From Bacteriovoracaceae bacterium (GTDB lineage: Bacteria > Bdellovibrionota > Bacteriovoracia > Bacteriovoracales > Bacteriovoracaceae): a DNA stretch of 64,000 nucleotides. Shown piece after piece: positions 54,428-63,274 of this stretch. Below the pieces are notes generated by a model that was not told the DNA's origin, did no database searches, and saw only the letters and a program-made list of their open reading frames with translations. The position numbers and the translations under genes were made by a program. The first letter of the stretch is position 1, and each line of letters starts with the position of its first letter. The stretch lies in the NCBI GenBank assembly GCA_024711325.1, contig JANJTC010000005.1:1392172-1456171 (forward strand), read 5' to 3'.

Positions 54428-56238
54428 TCCTTTTTGCCCTGATGCTAACTTCTAGCTTACTTTTCGCTGATACAGTGAAGGGGCTGCGATTAATTCAAGA
54501 AGGGAAGCTTGGGGAAGGTTACTTGAGTCTTGAATCATCATTTCAAAAGGCCCAGTCACAAGATGAGAAGGGGAGACTTGCGCATCTCTTGGCATTTGGT
54601 ACAGGAACCGAGACGGCTCAAATTTATTACGCAAGGTTTGCTCTGAAATATCATAAAGGACTAAAAAAATCAGAGATTTTGAAATTGAAAATTTTAATTG
54701 CTGATAGTTTTATGGATCACGGAGAGTTTGAAAAAGCATTTGAATTCTACCAAGAGTCGTTGAAAGAAAAAGGCCCCCATGAGAATTATGTACAGTATCA
54801 GCTTGGATATTATTATCTGAACACTCAAAAAGCTCAAAAGGCTTTTACGCTCTGGTCAGGACTTCTGATTACGGATTATAAAGACAGAGCACTGAAATCA
54901 ATAGGGCGATATTGGGAAAAAATGAATTTCCCTGGAAATGTTCAACAACTCCAAATGAGCTCTTCTTTTATGGAAGGCTTTTCAGTTTCTGTAGATGAAA
55001 GGGAAAAAGAACTGACCCTTTCGGATCTTAATAAGTTTGTTCACCAGGAAAGCGGGCCCGAAATGCTTAATCTTCTGGTTGAGAAAAATCCCATATTCAT
55101 CAAAAAACCTTGTGAATTCACAAAGTGGTATAACAATAAGTTAAGTCTCAAAAACGACCTCATCTTCCCGTATCTAAAAAAATGTTTTGATACGGATAAA
55201 AAAATGACCGGAAAGATTGCTCAGTTGGCCTCCTCTATTGCCGCTACAAAAGAAGAGAAGTTATTTGTGGTCTCACTTTATAAGACACTGGGAGAGAATA
55301 AAAGGGCCTGTGAACTGGCCTCGAGGGAAAGCATGCATGCTAATGTATTCTCTTTGTGTGAGGAATCTTCCGAAGAAATAGTAAAGTCAATAACAGAGGT
55401 TCTGAAGGAAAGTGATAAGACCCTTCTTTCTCTAAGCCGGGTTATCAGGAGTGCCATTAAACTACCATTAGATAAGAGAAAAGAGTTTATGACGATAATA
55501 GGTGAGACTCAATTTGCCAGGGAGTTTATTAATCTACCAGACATTTTTATCAATGAAGCAAGAACTCTTGGTTTCTCAGATGAGGCCAAACTTTTATTTT
55601 CAGCTTATCACCGTTTAAGTGAGCACAGAAAAGTATTTGAAAAAGACTTACAATCAAATGTAGCAAAAGATCTTCAGAGCTATCTATCTGACGGAACGTT
55701 TATTAAAACGTCTCCTTGTGTCTTTAAAATTGAAGTTTTAAGAAAGATAGCTATCGAATCAAGACTTATCTCAGGGCAGTTTGGAAAGGTTGATCAATCA
55801 TGTTCCGATGAATTAATAGGCCACGATGAAGGCCTCTCATTTCTTGCTAGTAGTCTCATAATTAGTAAAGCAAAGCGAATTACTTTGGATACTGGAGTCA
55901 TCCTTGGACAGGAAATAATCAAAGGTGGCGATATCGCTTCAGTTAGACCCATGGCAGGTGACTTTGGAATAGAAATCAAACTCCTTATAAAAGTCCAGAA
56001 TTTTAAAACAAATAAAATTGCCACGGCCTCGGCCCTTTTGTCGGAACTTAAGAAGCTAAAGCAACTTCGCTTTAAAATCAGTTCAAGGAAATGGTTATCG
56101 ATGAAAGTTTCAGAAAAGGTCAGCGGTCACTATAATGCATTATTGGATGAGTTTGTAAGAAAAAATGCCGCATCCATGGAACGATTAAATCTTGTATCGA
56201 AAGTTTCTGCTTTCATAAAAGAACTGAGGTTGTCATGA
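54418..56238 (+). CDS. Exported TPR-repeat protein
   Basis: A 606-residue protein with a signal peptide (LILFALMLTSSLLFA). TPR-like helices occur from residue about 25 to 170 (FMDHGEFEKAFEFYQESLKEKG, YQLGYYYLNTQKAQKAFTLW). The rest is also helical, with Cys at intervals, and has no clear domain. It probably scaffolds a periplasmic or outer-membrane complex with the next two products. Overlap of 4 bases with the next gene. Confidence 0.82.
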   Translation: MPLILFALMLTSSLLFADTVKGLRLIQEGKLGEGYLSLESSFQKAQSQDEKGRLAHLLAFGTGTETAQIYYARFALKYHKGLKKSEILKLKILIADSFMDHGEFEKAFEFYQESLKEKGPHENYVQYQLGYYYLNTQKAQKAFTLWSGLLITDYKDRALKSIGRYWEKMNFPGNVQQLQMSSSFMEGFSVSVDEREKELTLSDLNKFVHQESGPEMLNLLVEKNPIFIKKPCEFTKWYNNKLSLKNDLIFPYLKKCFDTDKKMTGKIAQLASSIAATKEEKLFVVSLYKTLGENKRACELASRESMHANVFSLCEESSEEIVKSITEVLKESDKTLLSLSRVIRSAIKLPLDKRKEFMTIIGETQFAREFINLPDIFINEARTLGFSDEAKLLFSAYHRLSEHRKVFEKDLQSNVAKDLQSYLSDGTFIKTSPCVFKIEVLRKIAIESRLISGQFGKVDQSCSDELIGHDEGLSFLASSLIISKAKRITLDTGVILGQEIIKGGDIASVRPMAGDFGIEIKLLIKVQNFKTNKIATASALLSELKKLKQLRFKISSRKWLSMKVSEKVSGHYNALLDEFVRKNAASMERLNLVSKVSAFIKELRLS

Positions 56239-56495
56239 AACTTCTAGTTCTATTTATTATCCTCTTAGGAACAAGTTATGCCGATATAATTGATCTTGGA
56301 ACTTTAGATTCAGGCGACCAACTTCTTGATCAAAGGTTCACGCAAACTTCTTCTGAACAGGACAGATTGAATTCACTTGGCGCTTTCTATTCGGACCGTG
56401 AACTTGATTTCTTAAAAGATGTCCAACCACAACATGAAATTCAATTTATTAACCCTGACGAAGAATGGGGAAAGTTACTTGAAGGCCATTTATGA
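56235..56495 (+). CDS. Small exported protein (86 residues)
   Basis: A signal peptide (LVLFIILLGTSYA) is followed by about 70 acidic, hydrophilic residues. It overlaps both neighbours by 4 bases (ATGA), so it is translated with them. No domain is recognised. Confidence 0.75.
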   Translation: MKLLVLFIILLGTSYADIIDLGTLDSGDQLLDQRFTQTSSEQDRLNSLGAFYSDRELDFLKDVQPQHEIQFINPDEEWGKLLEGHL

Positions 56496-57190
56496 TAAAA
56501 TGGGAATTTAAATTTACGATTACAGAATTTCACCTCATCTTGGTATTGATTTTAGGAATCCATGCCTCACTTTTAACAGTTAGGTCCCGCCATGCGGAAC
56601 AATTGGCAGAAATGAAAATACAGGAAGAACAAAGACTCAATGATAAAAAGAAAAAATATGGCGTAAAAACAGAGGAAGAACTTCTTGCGGCAATGGCAGC
56701 AAAAAAATTTGTAAGAGTGCCATTTGTCATTACCTATCTGGGAAATGTTAGGCAGAAACGACATTCAGAACTGCTTTCGCTGCTTGATTCGAAAATGAAG
56801 ACAACCGCTGTCGTTCACAATGGTGTCGGTCCTTTGGTGGGAATAGTAAAAGGGAAGGAAGTTTCATTAAGCAGTACTAAGGATATTGAATTTAAGATAT
56901 CTGATGCTCAGAAGAAAAACCTCGTTAAAAGACTTATCAAACAAAAACTTGGCGGTGTTGATGTTTGTAAGAGAAAGCATCTTCTGGAGGATGAATTCTT
57001 AATGGGTACAATCAAAGTTAATATGAAAATCAAAGGGTCAGACAACCTCGCCATTCCAAAATTTCAGGGTCACGGCAATCAGAAAGTCATTCAATCACTC
57101 GAAACTTGTGTTAAAGGTCAGCTTGCTTCAATGAGCTTCCCCCAGGAACTTAAAGATGAAGAAGTTTCCTTTGAACTGAGAGTAAACTGA
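56492..57190 (+). CDS. Single-pass membrane protein with AgmX/PglI-like C-terminus
   Basis: The 232-residue protein has one transmembrane helix (residues about 10-28, FHLILVLILGIHASLL), a charged coiled-coil segment, and a periplasmic part. The end fits the AgmX/PglI/TonB-like C-terminal domain: a stretch with CKRKHLL, then GTIKVNMKI, and a closing ETCVKGQLASMSFP with paired Cys. Such domains occur in gliding machinery and energy-transducing proteins in myxobacteria and Bdellovibrio. I infer an envelope-spanning partner of the TPR protein and the nearby barrel. No ExbB/ExbD genes are present here. Confidence 0.7.
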   Translation: MIKWEFKFTITEFHLILVLILGIHASLLTVRSRHAEQLAEMKIQEEQRLNDKKKKYGVKTEEELLAAMAAKKFVRVPFVITYLGNVRQKRHSELLSLLDSKMKTTAVVHNGVGPLVGIVKGKEVSLSSTKDIEFKISDAQKKNLVKRLIKQKLGGVDVCKRKHLLEDEFLMGTIKVNMKIKGSDNLAIPKFQGHGNQKVIQSLETCVKGQLASMSFPQELKDEEVSFELRVN

Positions 57191-57329
57191 AATCAAAGGC
57201 CTGCTTCGGGGAGTTCAGTCAGGGTATGTATCCTCGTGTATAAGAAAAATTAAGTCTGATATTATCCCATTTCACATACAATAGTAGACAAGTAAAAAAT
57301 GTTTAAGTGACTTTGACTGGGTGTAATGA

Positions 57330-58850
57330 ATGTTTACAAGGCATAAGGTGTTTCTGATAATATTGGTTTATGGGGCGGTTATGCATTCCTCATTATCCTT
57401 TGCCACTGATTATTGTCAAAGTTTTGCATGGAATGTTGATAAAGATCTTATTCGCTTAGATAGTTTCTTTGCCTGGGATGGCTCTTCACCTCTAAACCTC
57501 TATTCAACTTCTAATTTCTCCCTAAAACCAAAATTTACGCTTGATAGGGAAGGATTTAAAAGTAATAAGGGTTTATTTTGCTTCTGGGAAGCAGATAAGA
57601 GCTCTAAAAAAAAATCTAGAATGCTCCTGATTCCTTCATGTGAAGAATATTTGGATATGGCCACATCAGTAGGCACTAGTTGGAGTTCCAGTGGAGAGGA
57701 TGCTCAAAAATGTAAAGTAATTAAGTTAAGTCATTATGATTTAAATGCAGGGAGTATTGTCGCAAAGGTAAAGTATGATGATGTTGAGTATTATTTAAAT
57801 CCAAGTGAATATTTACAACTCCTTGAGCCTGGTAAGATATCTTTAAAAGAAGATAGAGAAAATTATTTAGAAAAGTCCTGGAAGCTGTTCACTGGCTGGC
57901 CTGGATCTTGTTTTGGATCATGGGAAATTAAAAGACCACCTGAACTTCACAGCAAATCAAATGATTACTTGTTCTTTTCACTCTCTGGTCTTTTTGGGAC
58001 GCATTATCGAGAAGTGGAGCAAGAATTGAGATTTTACAAGGGAAGAGATTATTCTTCTGTGCCGGATTATATTTTGGATTCAAAAGGACTTAGGGGAAAA
58101 GATAAAGTTATTTGCAGCTGGAAGTACCCATATTCCGAAAAGATACTCTTTAAGAATTACCTTGATTGTGAAAAGGAAGAACAAAAGCTAGTACAGTTTT
58201 TTTCACGGAGTGAAGGGCATTTAGAGCCAGAAACATATTGTGCTGTTCTTGTTCCTAAAAGTATTGAGGAAGTGAATGGAATTTTCTCCTTTAAGTTTCA
58301 GATCGGTAAAGATGCCTATTATTTAGATACAAAGGATATGCCCAGAATCTCAAACGGATTTTTCTTATCGACTTCTGAAAAACGAAAAAGGGAAAGCCTG
58401 GAAATTGAATCTAAAAGACAAAAAAAGGTCAAAGACAATTTAGGCCTGTTAAAAAATCATGTTGATCTCTCAAAGATAAAAGATTGTATCAATACTCAAA
58501 GTGAAGGATGCCTTATTCCTTATCTAAGTGATACTTTTATTAGTGAGGTTACGCAGATTTTTAAATTAAGCGATGATGAAGACAATCCATGTAAACTAAA
58601 CGTGAAGTCACAAATGTGCTTAAAATTCGCTTATCAAGAATCTCTTAAAGTCATTATTCGCTCTCTTGAGATAGTAGAGAAAGTAGAAATCGGGAAAATA
58701 AGGTTCGTTGAACACAGAGGTAAAAAGATGTTTACGGTTATTTTAAATGAGTCACAGATTCCAGGAATTGATCCGGATAATATTGTTATTGAGATCGATG
58801 AAAAAGGTGCTTTGAAGCTTAAGGAATATAACTTCGGATTTGGTTGCTAA
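57330..58850 (+). CDS. Unrecognised exported protein (506 residues)
   Basis: A signal peptide (VFLIILVYGAVMHSSLSFA) precedes a mature part rich in Cys, Trp and Lys. Two blocks share a pattern of the type LKSKxFxWxxDKS...CxxYL (LFCFWEADKSSKK and VICSWKYPYSEK), which suggests an internal duplication. I do not recognise a family. The region upstream is about 140 bases without a clear promoter. It is followed six bases later by a membrane protein gene, probably in one transcript. Confidence 0.72.
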   Translation: MFTRHKVFLIILVYGAVMHSSLSFATDYCQSFAWNVDKDLIRLDSFFAWDGSSPLNLYSTSNFSLKPKFTLDREGFKSNKGLFCFWEADKSSKKKSRMLLIPSCEEYLDMATSVGTSWSSSGEDAQKCKVIKLSHYDLNAGSIVAKVKYDDVEYYLNPSEYLQLLEPGKISLKEDRENYLEKSWKLFTGWPGSCFGSWEIKRPPELHSKSNDYLFFSLSGLFGTHYREVEQELRFYKGRDYSSVPDYILDSKGLRGKDKVICSWKYPYSEKILFKNYLDCEKEEQKLVQFFSRSEGHLEPETYCAVLVPKSIEEVNGIFSFKFQIGKDAYYLDTKDMPRISNGFFLSTSEKRKRESLEIESKRQKKVKDNLGLLKNHVDLSKIKDCINTQSEGCLIPYLSDTFISEVTQIFKLSDDEDNPCKLNVKSQMCLKFAYQESLKVIIRSLEIVEKVEIGKIRFVEHRGKKMFTVILNESQIPGIDPDNIVIEIDEKGALKLKEYNFGFGC

Positions 58851-58856
58851 AAATTT

Positions 58857-60050
58857 ATGAAAGGCAATTTAAAAGGTTTTGGCGAATTACTATCTTTTTT
58901 AAAACGGCACTGGGGAAAGCTGCTTTTAATTGTGGTTTTGGGTAAACCATTATTCTTTTTGTTTATAATCCTAAGTGCCTTTGTAATCGCAGAGGGTAAT
59001 AAGAACTTATACAATGAAGCCTCTAACGCAAATTCTGCACATATCGGACGTAATGTAAGAATTGCTCCATTTGCTTTCTTGGGCAGGAGGACAAACTACA
59101 GTGGATGGAATGACAAGTATTTATATATCTTTGCAACTACTCCGAAACGAATTCATCACACCGATCCCGTCGAAACCATCGCTATAAATGACTACACTAT
59201 ATTTAAGGTCATTGATGTTAAGGGCCTGGTCGGAGGCTTCTTAGGAGGACGGACGAGAGAAATTTGTATTTTGCAGAATATAGCTGACTTGAAACAGATC
59301 GCAACTGAAGATTGTGATGAGCTTGATGCTGTTGAGGAATTAACCCATGTTTATTCTGAAGCTGAGGCCGATATTAACGAATTTGGAAGTACCTACATCT
59401 CTTTCAAAAAAATGGGTTCTGTACGATTTAAACGAGTATTAGATGTAAATTCATTCTCAATTTTCAAGATATCCTCAAAACAGGAATTAGTGAGTCTATT
59501 ACAAGAAAATCTTGGAAGCTTTGATGCTTACAAATATATTGTCGGATTAAAGGAACCCTATATCCTAAAAAAAGAAGAACTTCAGGATGAAAGGAAGATT
59601 GCTTTACTTTTAAAAACCAATGGTTTTGCTGAATCATGGGAGTCAAAGAAATATGGTGATACTAAGTTCTATACTTATTTGAATAAGAACGGGATACCAG
59701 ATGATATTGAGAATTGGATCAGTTTAAATTATTCAAGCTCACATGATCGATGGGTCTTAAGAACGTTGACTTCATTCTTGCAACGTATGATTCTAAATCA
59801 GCACGAGATGAGTGCTCATGACGCTAAAAATAACTTGGCCCTTTTTGAAGAAGTTACCCAATGCCTGAGAGTATATTTCACGGATTATTCAAACTATAGT
59901 GAGCATATCAATGCATTGAAGGTTAAATTTTTAAAAACTCCTGATAGACTTCTAAAGTATGAAAATATAATTGATCGATCTCGTGATTTTGGAGTTAATA
60001 AATTCAAATATTATCCAAATGGGTGTAGCAATTTTTCGCCACCTACTTAG
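58857..60050 (+). CDS. Unrecognised membrane protein (397 residues)
   Basis: One membrane segment (LLLIVVLGKPLFFLFIILSAFVI, residues about 20-42) is followed by a long soluble region with beta-rich segments (SAHIGRNVRIAPFAFLGRR, YSGWNDKYLYIFAT). It has no known domain. Co-transcribed with the preceding gene. The tail carries a single Cys. Confidence 0.7.
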   Translation: MKGNLKGFGELLSFLKRHWGKLLLIVVLGKPLFFLFIILSAFVIAEGNKNLYNEASNANSAHIGRNVRIAPFAFLGRRTNYSGWNDKYLYIFATTPKRIHHTDPVETIAINDYTIFKVIDVKGLVGGFLGGRTREICILQNIADLKQIATEDCDELDAVEELTHVYSEAEADINEFGSTYISFKKMGSVRFKRVLDVNSFSIFKISSKQELVSLLQENLGSFDAYKYIVGLKEPYILKKEELQDERKIALLLKTNGFAESWESKKYGDTKFYTYLNKNGIPDDIENWISLNYSSSHDRWVLRTLTSFLQRMILNQHEMSAHDAKNNLALFEEVTQCLRVYFTDYSNYSEHINALKVKFLKTPDRLLKYENIIDRSRDFGVNKFKYYPNGCSNFSPPT

Positions 60051-60116
60051 ATGGGATTCTGAAGTACTGATTTCCAGGGATGTAATTAAAAAATCCCCTT
60101 AAATCTACAAATGATA

Positions 60117-61550
60117 CTAATGCAGCTGTTGCTCGATTGGCGAGGGCCTTGATTTTTCTATTTTGTAATAAAATGACCGATCCTGTTCTTTCATCTTAGT
60201 CGGGTAACCTAACTGTTTCCAGGCCGTCATACCACCTAATAGATTTGAGACATTCTGATGCCCTTCTTTTATTAAAATACTTACAGCAAGACTTGCTCTA
60301 TGCCCTACGCTACAAGTAACTACAATTGGCCTGTCAAATGATTGCTGCTTTATAAATCTTCCCAGATCACCAACGTAACAGTGATTTGCCCCTTGAATGT
60401 GACCTTCGTCTTCAAACTCTGAAATTTCTCTGACATCTAATACATAATAATTACTCAAATTGGCCTTGAGATCTTGAGGTGAAATTGTTCCGGAGCTTTC
60501 AATTGGAAGTCCGGCGTTTCTCCAACTTTCAAAATTTTTGGTCAGAACACCTTTTATATTATCCATTCCAATACGAGTTAAATGGTGGAAAGCAATATTA
60601 AGGTCACTGGCACTTTCAAGCACGAGGTAAATAGGGGTCTCCCTCTCTATGAGATATCCACCAAAGACAGGAAGTCCTTCCAGCCAGATGCTATAAGAAC
60701 TTTTAACATGTCCTCCGGCAAAAGCTTCAGGAAGACGAGTGTCTATAATTATCCCAGCTTTGGCGGCCTCAGAAAATTCTTTGGCATTCATAATCTTTAA
60801 ACTATTAGGCGAACTGTTCAGTTTCTCTCCACCTTTAAGATTAATTTCTTCCATTAAATTAAAGTATGGAGGGCGAGGAATCCTTTCATGTGCTTTATGC
60901 TCAATAAATTGCTCTCGGTCTTGTATGAACACTGGATTATAACTTTGTTCATAACCTAAAGTGGAATTGTCAAAATCAGCGATATTGCCACCGCAGACCG
61001 AACCAGCACCATGGGCCGGATAGATAAGGGTTTGGGCGCCCAATGGAAGAATCTTTTGATGGATTACATCATAAAGGATACCAGCATTTTCTTTTGTTCG
61101 ATTGATATCAGGCAAATCTGTTCTTCCGGCGTCACCAACAAATAGCGCGTCACCTGTGAAAACTGCCCAGCATTCTTCTTTTCCATCCTGATAAAAGGCA
61201 TAGGAAACACTTTCAGGTGTATGCCCTGGTGTGTGAAGAACTTTAATGTGAAAGTTCTCAACGTCAAAAGTTTCGCCATCTTTGAGCTTAAGGTCGCAGT
61301 GGGAAAAGATATCATGATTACCCCCCACAATTTTTGCTCCTAGAAGTTCCTTTACTGTATTGGAGCCTAGGATGAAATCTTCTTGTCGATGGGTTTCCAG
61401 AACGTAGGCTATATCTATTCCGTTTTTTTGTGCACTTACTACATACTCTTCAATATCTCTTCTAGGATCAATTAAAATACCTTTCTGCTTGTAGGCAATA
61501 AGATAAGCGTTATGGGCCAGGCCGGGAGTTTTAAAAGTTTCAAAGTACAT
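60117..61550 (-). CDS. Persulfide dioxygenase-like MBL enzyme fused to two rhodanese domains
   Basis: A 477-residue fusion. The N-terminal metallo-beta-lactamase domain resembles persulfide dioxygenases (ETHE1/CstB): GILIDPRRD, HTPGHTPES, FTGDALFVGDAGRTDLPD. The first metal motif is ETHRQEDF, in place of the usual HxHxDH. Two rhodanese domains follow; the first lacks a catalytic Cys, the second has it in VVTCSVGHRAS. It would oxidise glutathione persulfide or move sulfane sulfur. The start at 61550 has GGAG five bases upstream; a GTG at 61556 is an alternative. It is divergent from the two YeeE/YedE genes. Confidence 0.9.
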   Translation of the reverse strand: MYFETFKTPGLAHNAYLIAYKQKGILIDPRRDIEEYVVSAQKNGIDIAYVLETHRQEDFILGSNTVKELLGAKIVGGNHDIFSHCDLKLKDGETFDVENFHIKVLHTPGHTPESVSYAFYQDGKEECWAVFTGDALFVGDAGRTDLPDINRTKENAGILYDVIHQKILPLGAQTLIYPAHGAGSVCGGNIADFDNSTLGYEQSYNPVFIQDREQFIEHKAHERIPRPPYFNLMEEINLKGGEKLNSSPNSLKIMNAKEFSEAAKAGIIIDTRLPEAFAGGHVKSSYSIWLEGLPVFGGYLIERETPIYLVLESASDLNIAFHHLTRIGMDNIKGVLTKNFESWRNAGLPIESSGTISPQDLKANLSNYYVLDVREISEFEDEGHIQGANHCYVGDLGRFIKQQSFDRPIVVTCSVGHRASLAVSILIKEGHQNVSNLLGGMTAWKQLGYPTKMKEQDRSFYYKIEKSRPSPIEQQLH

Positions 61551-61659
61551 AGGCACTCCAGAGTTTAAATTCCTGACATGAGATCATGGTCAGATCTTTT
61601 ATGCCAGACACACGAGCTAACCATAAATTGAGAAAACCTAAAACATATTGGATTGAATT

Positions 61660-61669
61660 GATTTAAATC
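61660..61669. promoter_or_regulatory. GATTTAAATC palindrome between the divergent sulfur genes
   Basis: A perfect ten-base palindrome in the gap between the dioxygenase and the YeeE gene. The flanks (GATTGAATT and GGATTAATC) give looser symmetry. A sulfur-responsive repressor could bind here; no regulator gene is in the window. Confidence 0.3.
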
Positions 61670-61763
61670 GGATTAATCTTTTGGTGACTGATAATGTGAA
61701 GTTATTTTGGAGTAGTTATGTACCCAATTGCTATTCTGGACAACACTAAGAACAAGAGAATTT

Positions 61764-62285
61764 ATGAGTGAGTATAAAGAGGTTATTAATGTTCTTGGAC
61801 AATCGGCATGGTCTCCTTATCTCGCAGGTTCACTTATTGGGGTTTTAGCATGGTTTACATTCACACTTTCTGATAAACCAATTGGTGCCTCTTCTGCCTA
61901 TGCTACTTTGGCGGGGATGATTGGGAAATTATTTGCAAAAGAGCACACTCTCAATCTTAAATATTACCAGGATAATCCGCCTCGGCTTAACTGGGAATTT
62001 GTATTTGTGCTGTCATCAATTGGTGGTGCCTTCATTTCGTCCTATACTGGAGGGGAATTTGAAGTGAGATGGATCCCAAAATTATGGGAAAAAATTCATG
62101 GCACGGACAACTACGCAATTTATGCATTTATAGGTGGAATACTCATGGCCTTTGGTGCTCGATTGGCAGGAGGTTGCACTAGTGGCCATGGTATTAGCGG
62201 AACTCTTCAGCTAAGTGTCGCTTCCTGGATCTCTTTATTATGTTTTTTTGTTGGAGGCGTAATTACGATTCAGTTTCTGTACTAG
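61764..62285 (+). CDS. YeeE/YedE-family sulfur-compound transporter half
   Basis: A 173-residue inner-membrane protein with four hydrophobic segments. It contains the YeeE/YedE (DUF395) marks SSAYATLAGMIG, GGAFISSYTGG and FGARLAGGCTSGHGISG, whose conserved Cys takes part in thiosulfate/sulfur transfer. The start at 61764 was chosen over 61728 because the N-terminus fits there. It pairs with the next gene nine bases away. Confidence 0.85.
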   Translation: MSEYKEVINVLGQSAWSPYLAGSLIGVLAWFTFTLSDKPIGASSAYATLAGMIGKLFAKEHTLNLKYYQDNPPRLNWEFVFVLSSIGGAFISSYTGGEFEVRWIPKLWEKIHGTDNYAIYAFIGGILMAFGARLAGGCTSGHGISGTLQLSVASWISLLCFFVGGVITIQFLY

Positions 62286-62294
62286 AGGAGAGAT

Positions 62295-62816
62295 ATGAAG
62301 AAATTTTTCCAGGCACTGATATTCGGCCTTTCATTTGGTTTTCTCCTCCAAAAGGGAGGGGTTACAAAGTACCATATCCTTGAAGGACAACTACTTTTAT
62401 CCGATTTTACCGTGATGAAGGTCATGCTCTCTGCCATACTAGTCGGCATGATTGGCCTCTATTTTCTTCAGCAAAAAAGTTTGGTCAAACCACATATCAA
62501 ACCTGTTCAGCTAGTGGCCAATATTATAGGAGGGTTAATTTTTGGAGTGGGCTTCGCCTTGGCCGGTTATTGTCCAGGTACTGGGGCGGCAGCACTGGGG
62601 CAGGGTAACTTAAATACTCTTTACTACATGGGCGGAATGCTTGTGGGATCATATGTATTTGCGGAACTGTCAGAAACATTAAATCAAACTGTAAAAACCT
62701 GGGGCGATTTTGGGAAAGTAACGATTCCGGAATACTTACATGTTTCAAATAAAGTGTTTCTTATTATCTTTGCACCATTATTATTTTTAGTTCTCATTGG
62801 ATTATCAAGGTTGTAA
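62295..62816 (+). CDS. YeeE/YedE-family sulfur-compound transporter half (second)
   Basis: A 173-residue protein with four membrane segments and the motif FGVGFALAGYCPGTGAAALGQGN, the second-half Cys motif of YeeE/YedE. The two short genes together equal one full-length transporter. GAGGAGA precedes the ATG. The dioxygenase-rhodanese gene on the other side makes this a sulfur import-and-oxidation module. Confidence 0.88.
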   Translation: MKKFFQALIFGLSFGFLLQKGGVTKYHILEGQLLLSDFTVMKVMLSAILVGMIGLYFLQQKSLVKPHIKPVQLVANIIGGLIFGVGFALAGYCPGTGAAALGQGNLNTLYYMGGMLVGSYVFAELSETLNQTVKTWGDFGKVTIPEYLHVSNKVFLIIFAPLLFLVLIGLSRL

Positions 62817-62913
62817 GCGGGTGCCACGCGTTGTTTTATTTTTGGCCGGGTGTGAGGAATATTTTACTATTGGCATGGAAGATGCTTGTTAAAAAGCATT
62901 CCAAGGGGGCCCT

Positions 62914-63264
62914 ATGATTAACCTGACTCTATTTATTAAGAAAAAAGTCGACAATTTAATTGAGGGTGCTTTGAATAAAATCGATCATCTTCAGATGGCC
63001 TTAAAATCAAATGGAGATCAGACTGATGATGCAAGTCGATTAAAAACTTCCGCCGAAAGGAAGAGAGAAAATTTGAGGAAAAAATTCGAGGTCAAAGAAG
63101 CTCCCCTAGAGGATATTGAGGCCGCCCGACAAAAATCAATGCTGGCCTCCCAGGGAGTAGCTGACCATTCAGGATCTTCGGTTCACGGTGCGGGACAAAA
63201 TTTGGATGGGAAATCCAATTCAAGCATGTGGCAAAGAAATTTCAATAATCATCAAGGAAACTAA
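62914..63264 (+). CDS. Small hydrophilic hypothetical protein (116 residues)
   Basis: The protein starts MINLTLFIKKKVDNLIEGAL and is then rich in charged and polar residues (KTSAERKRENLRKKFEVKEAP). No domain, signal peptide or membrane segment is seen. AAGGGGG lies a few bases before the ATG. It stands alone. Confidence 0.65.
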   Translation: MINLTLFIKKKVDNLIEGALNKIDHLQMALKSNGDQTDDASRLKTSAERKRENLRKKFEVKEAPLEDIEAARQKSMLASQGVADHSGSSVHGAGQNLDGKSNSSMWQRNFNNHQGN

Positions 63265-63274
63265 AGCTTACATT

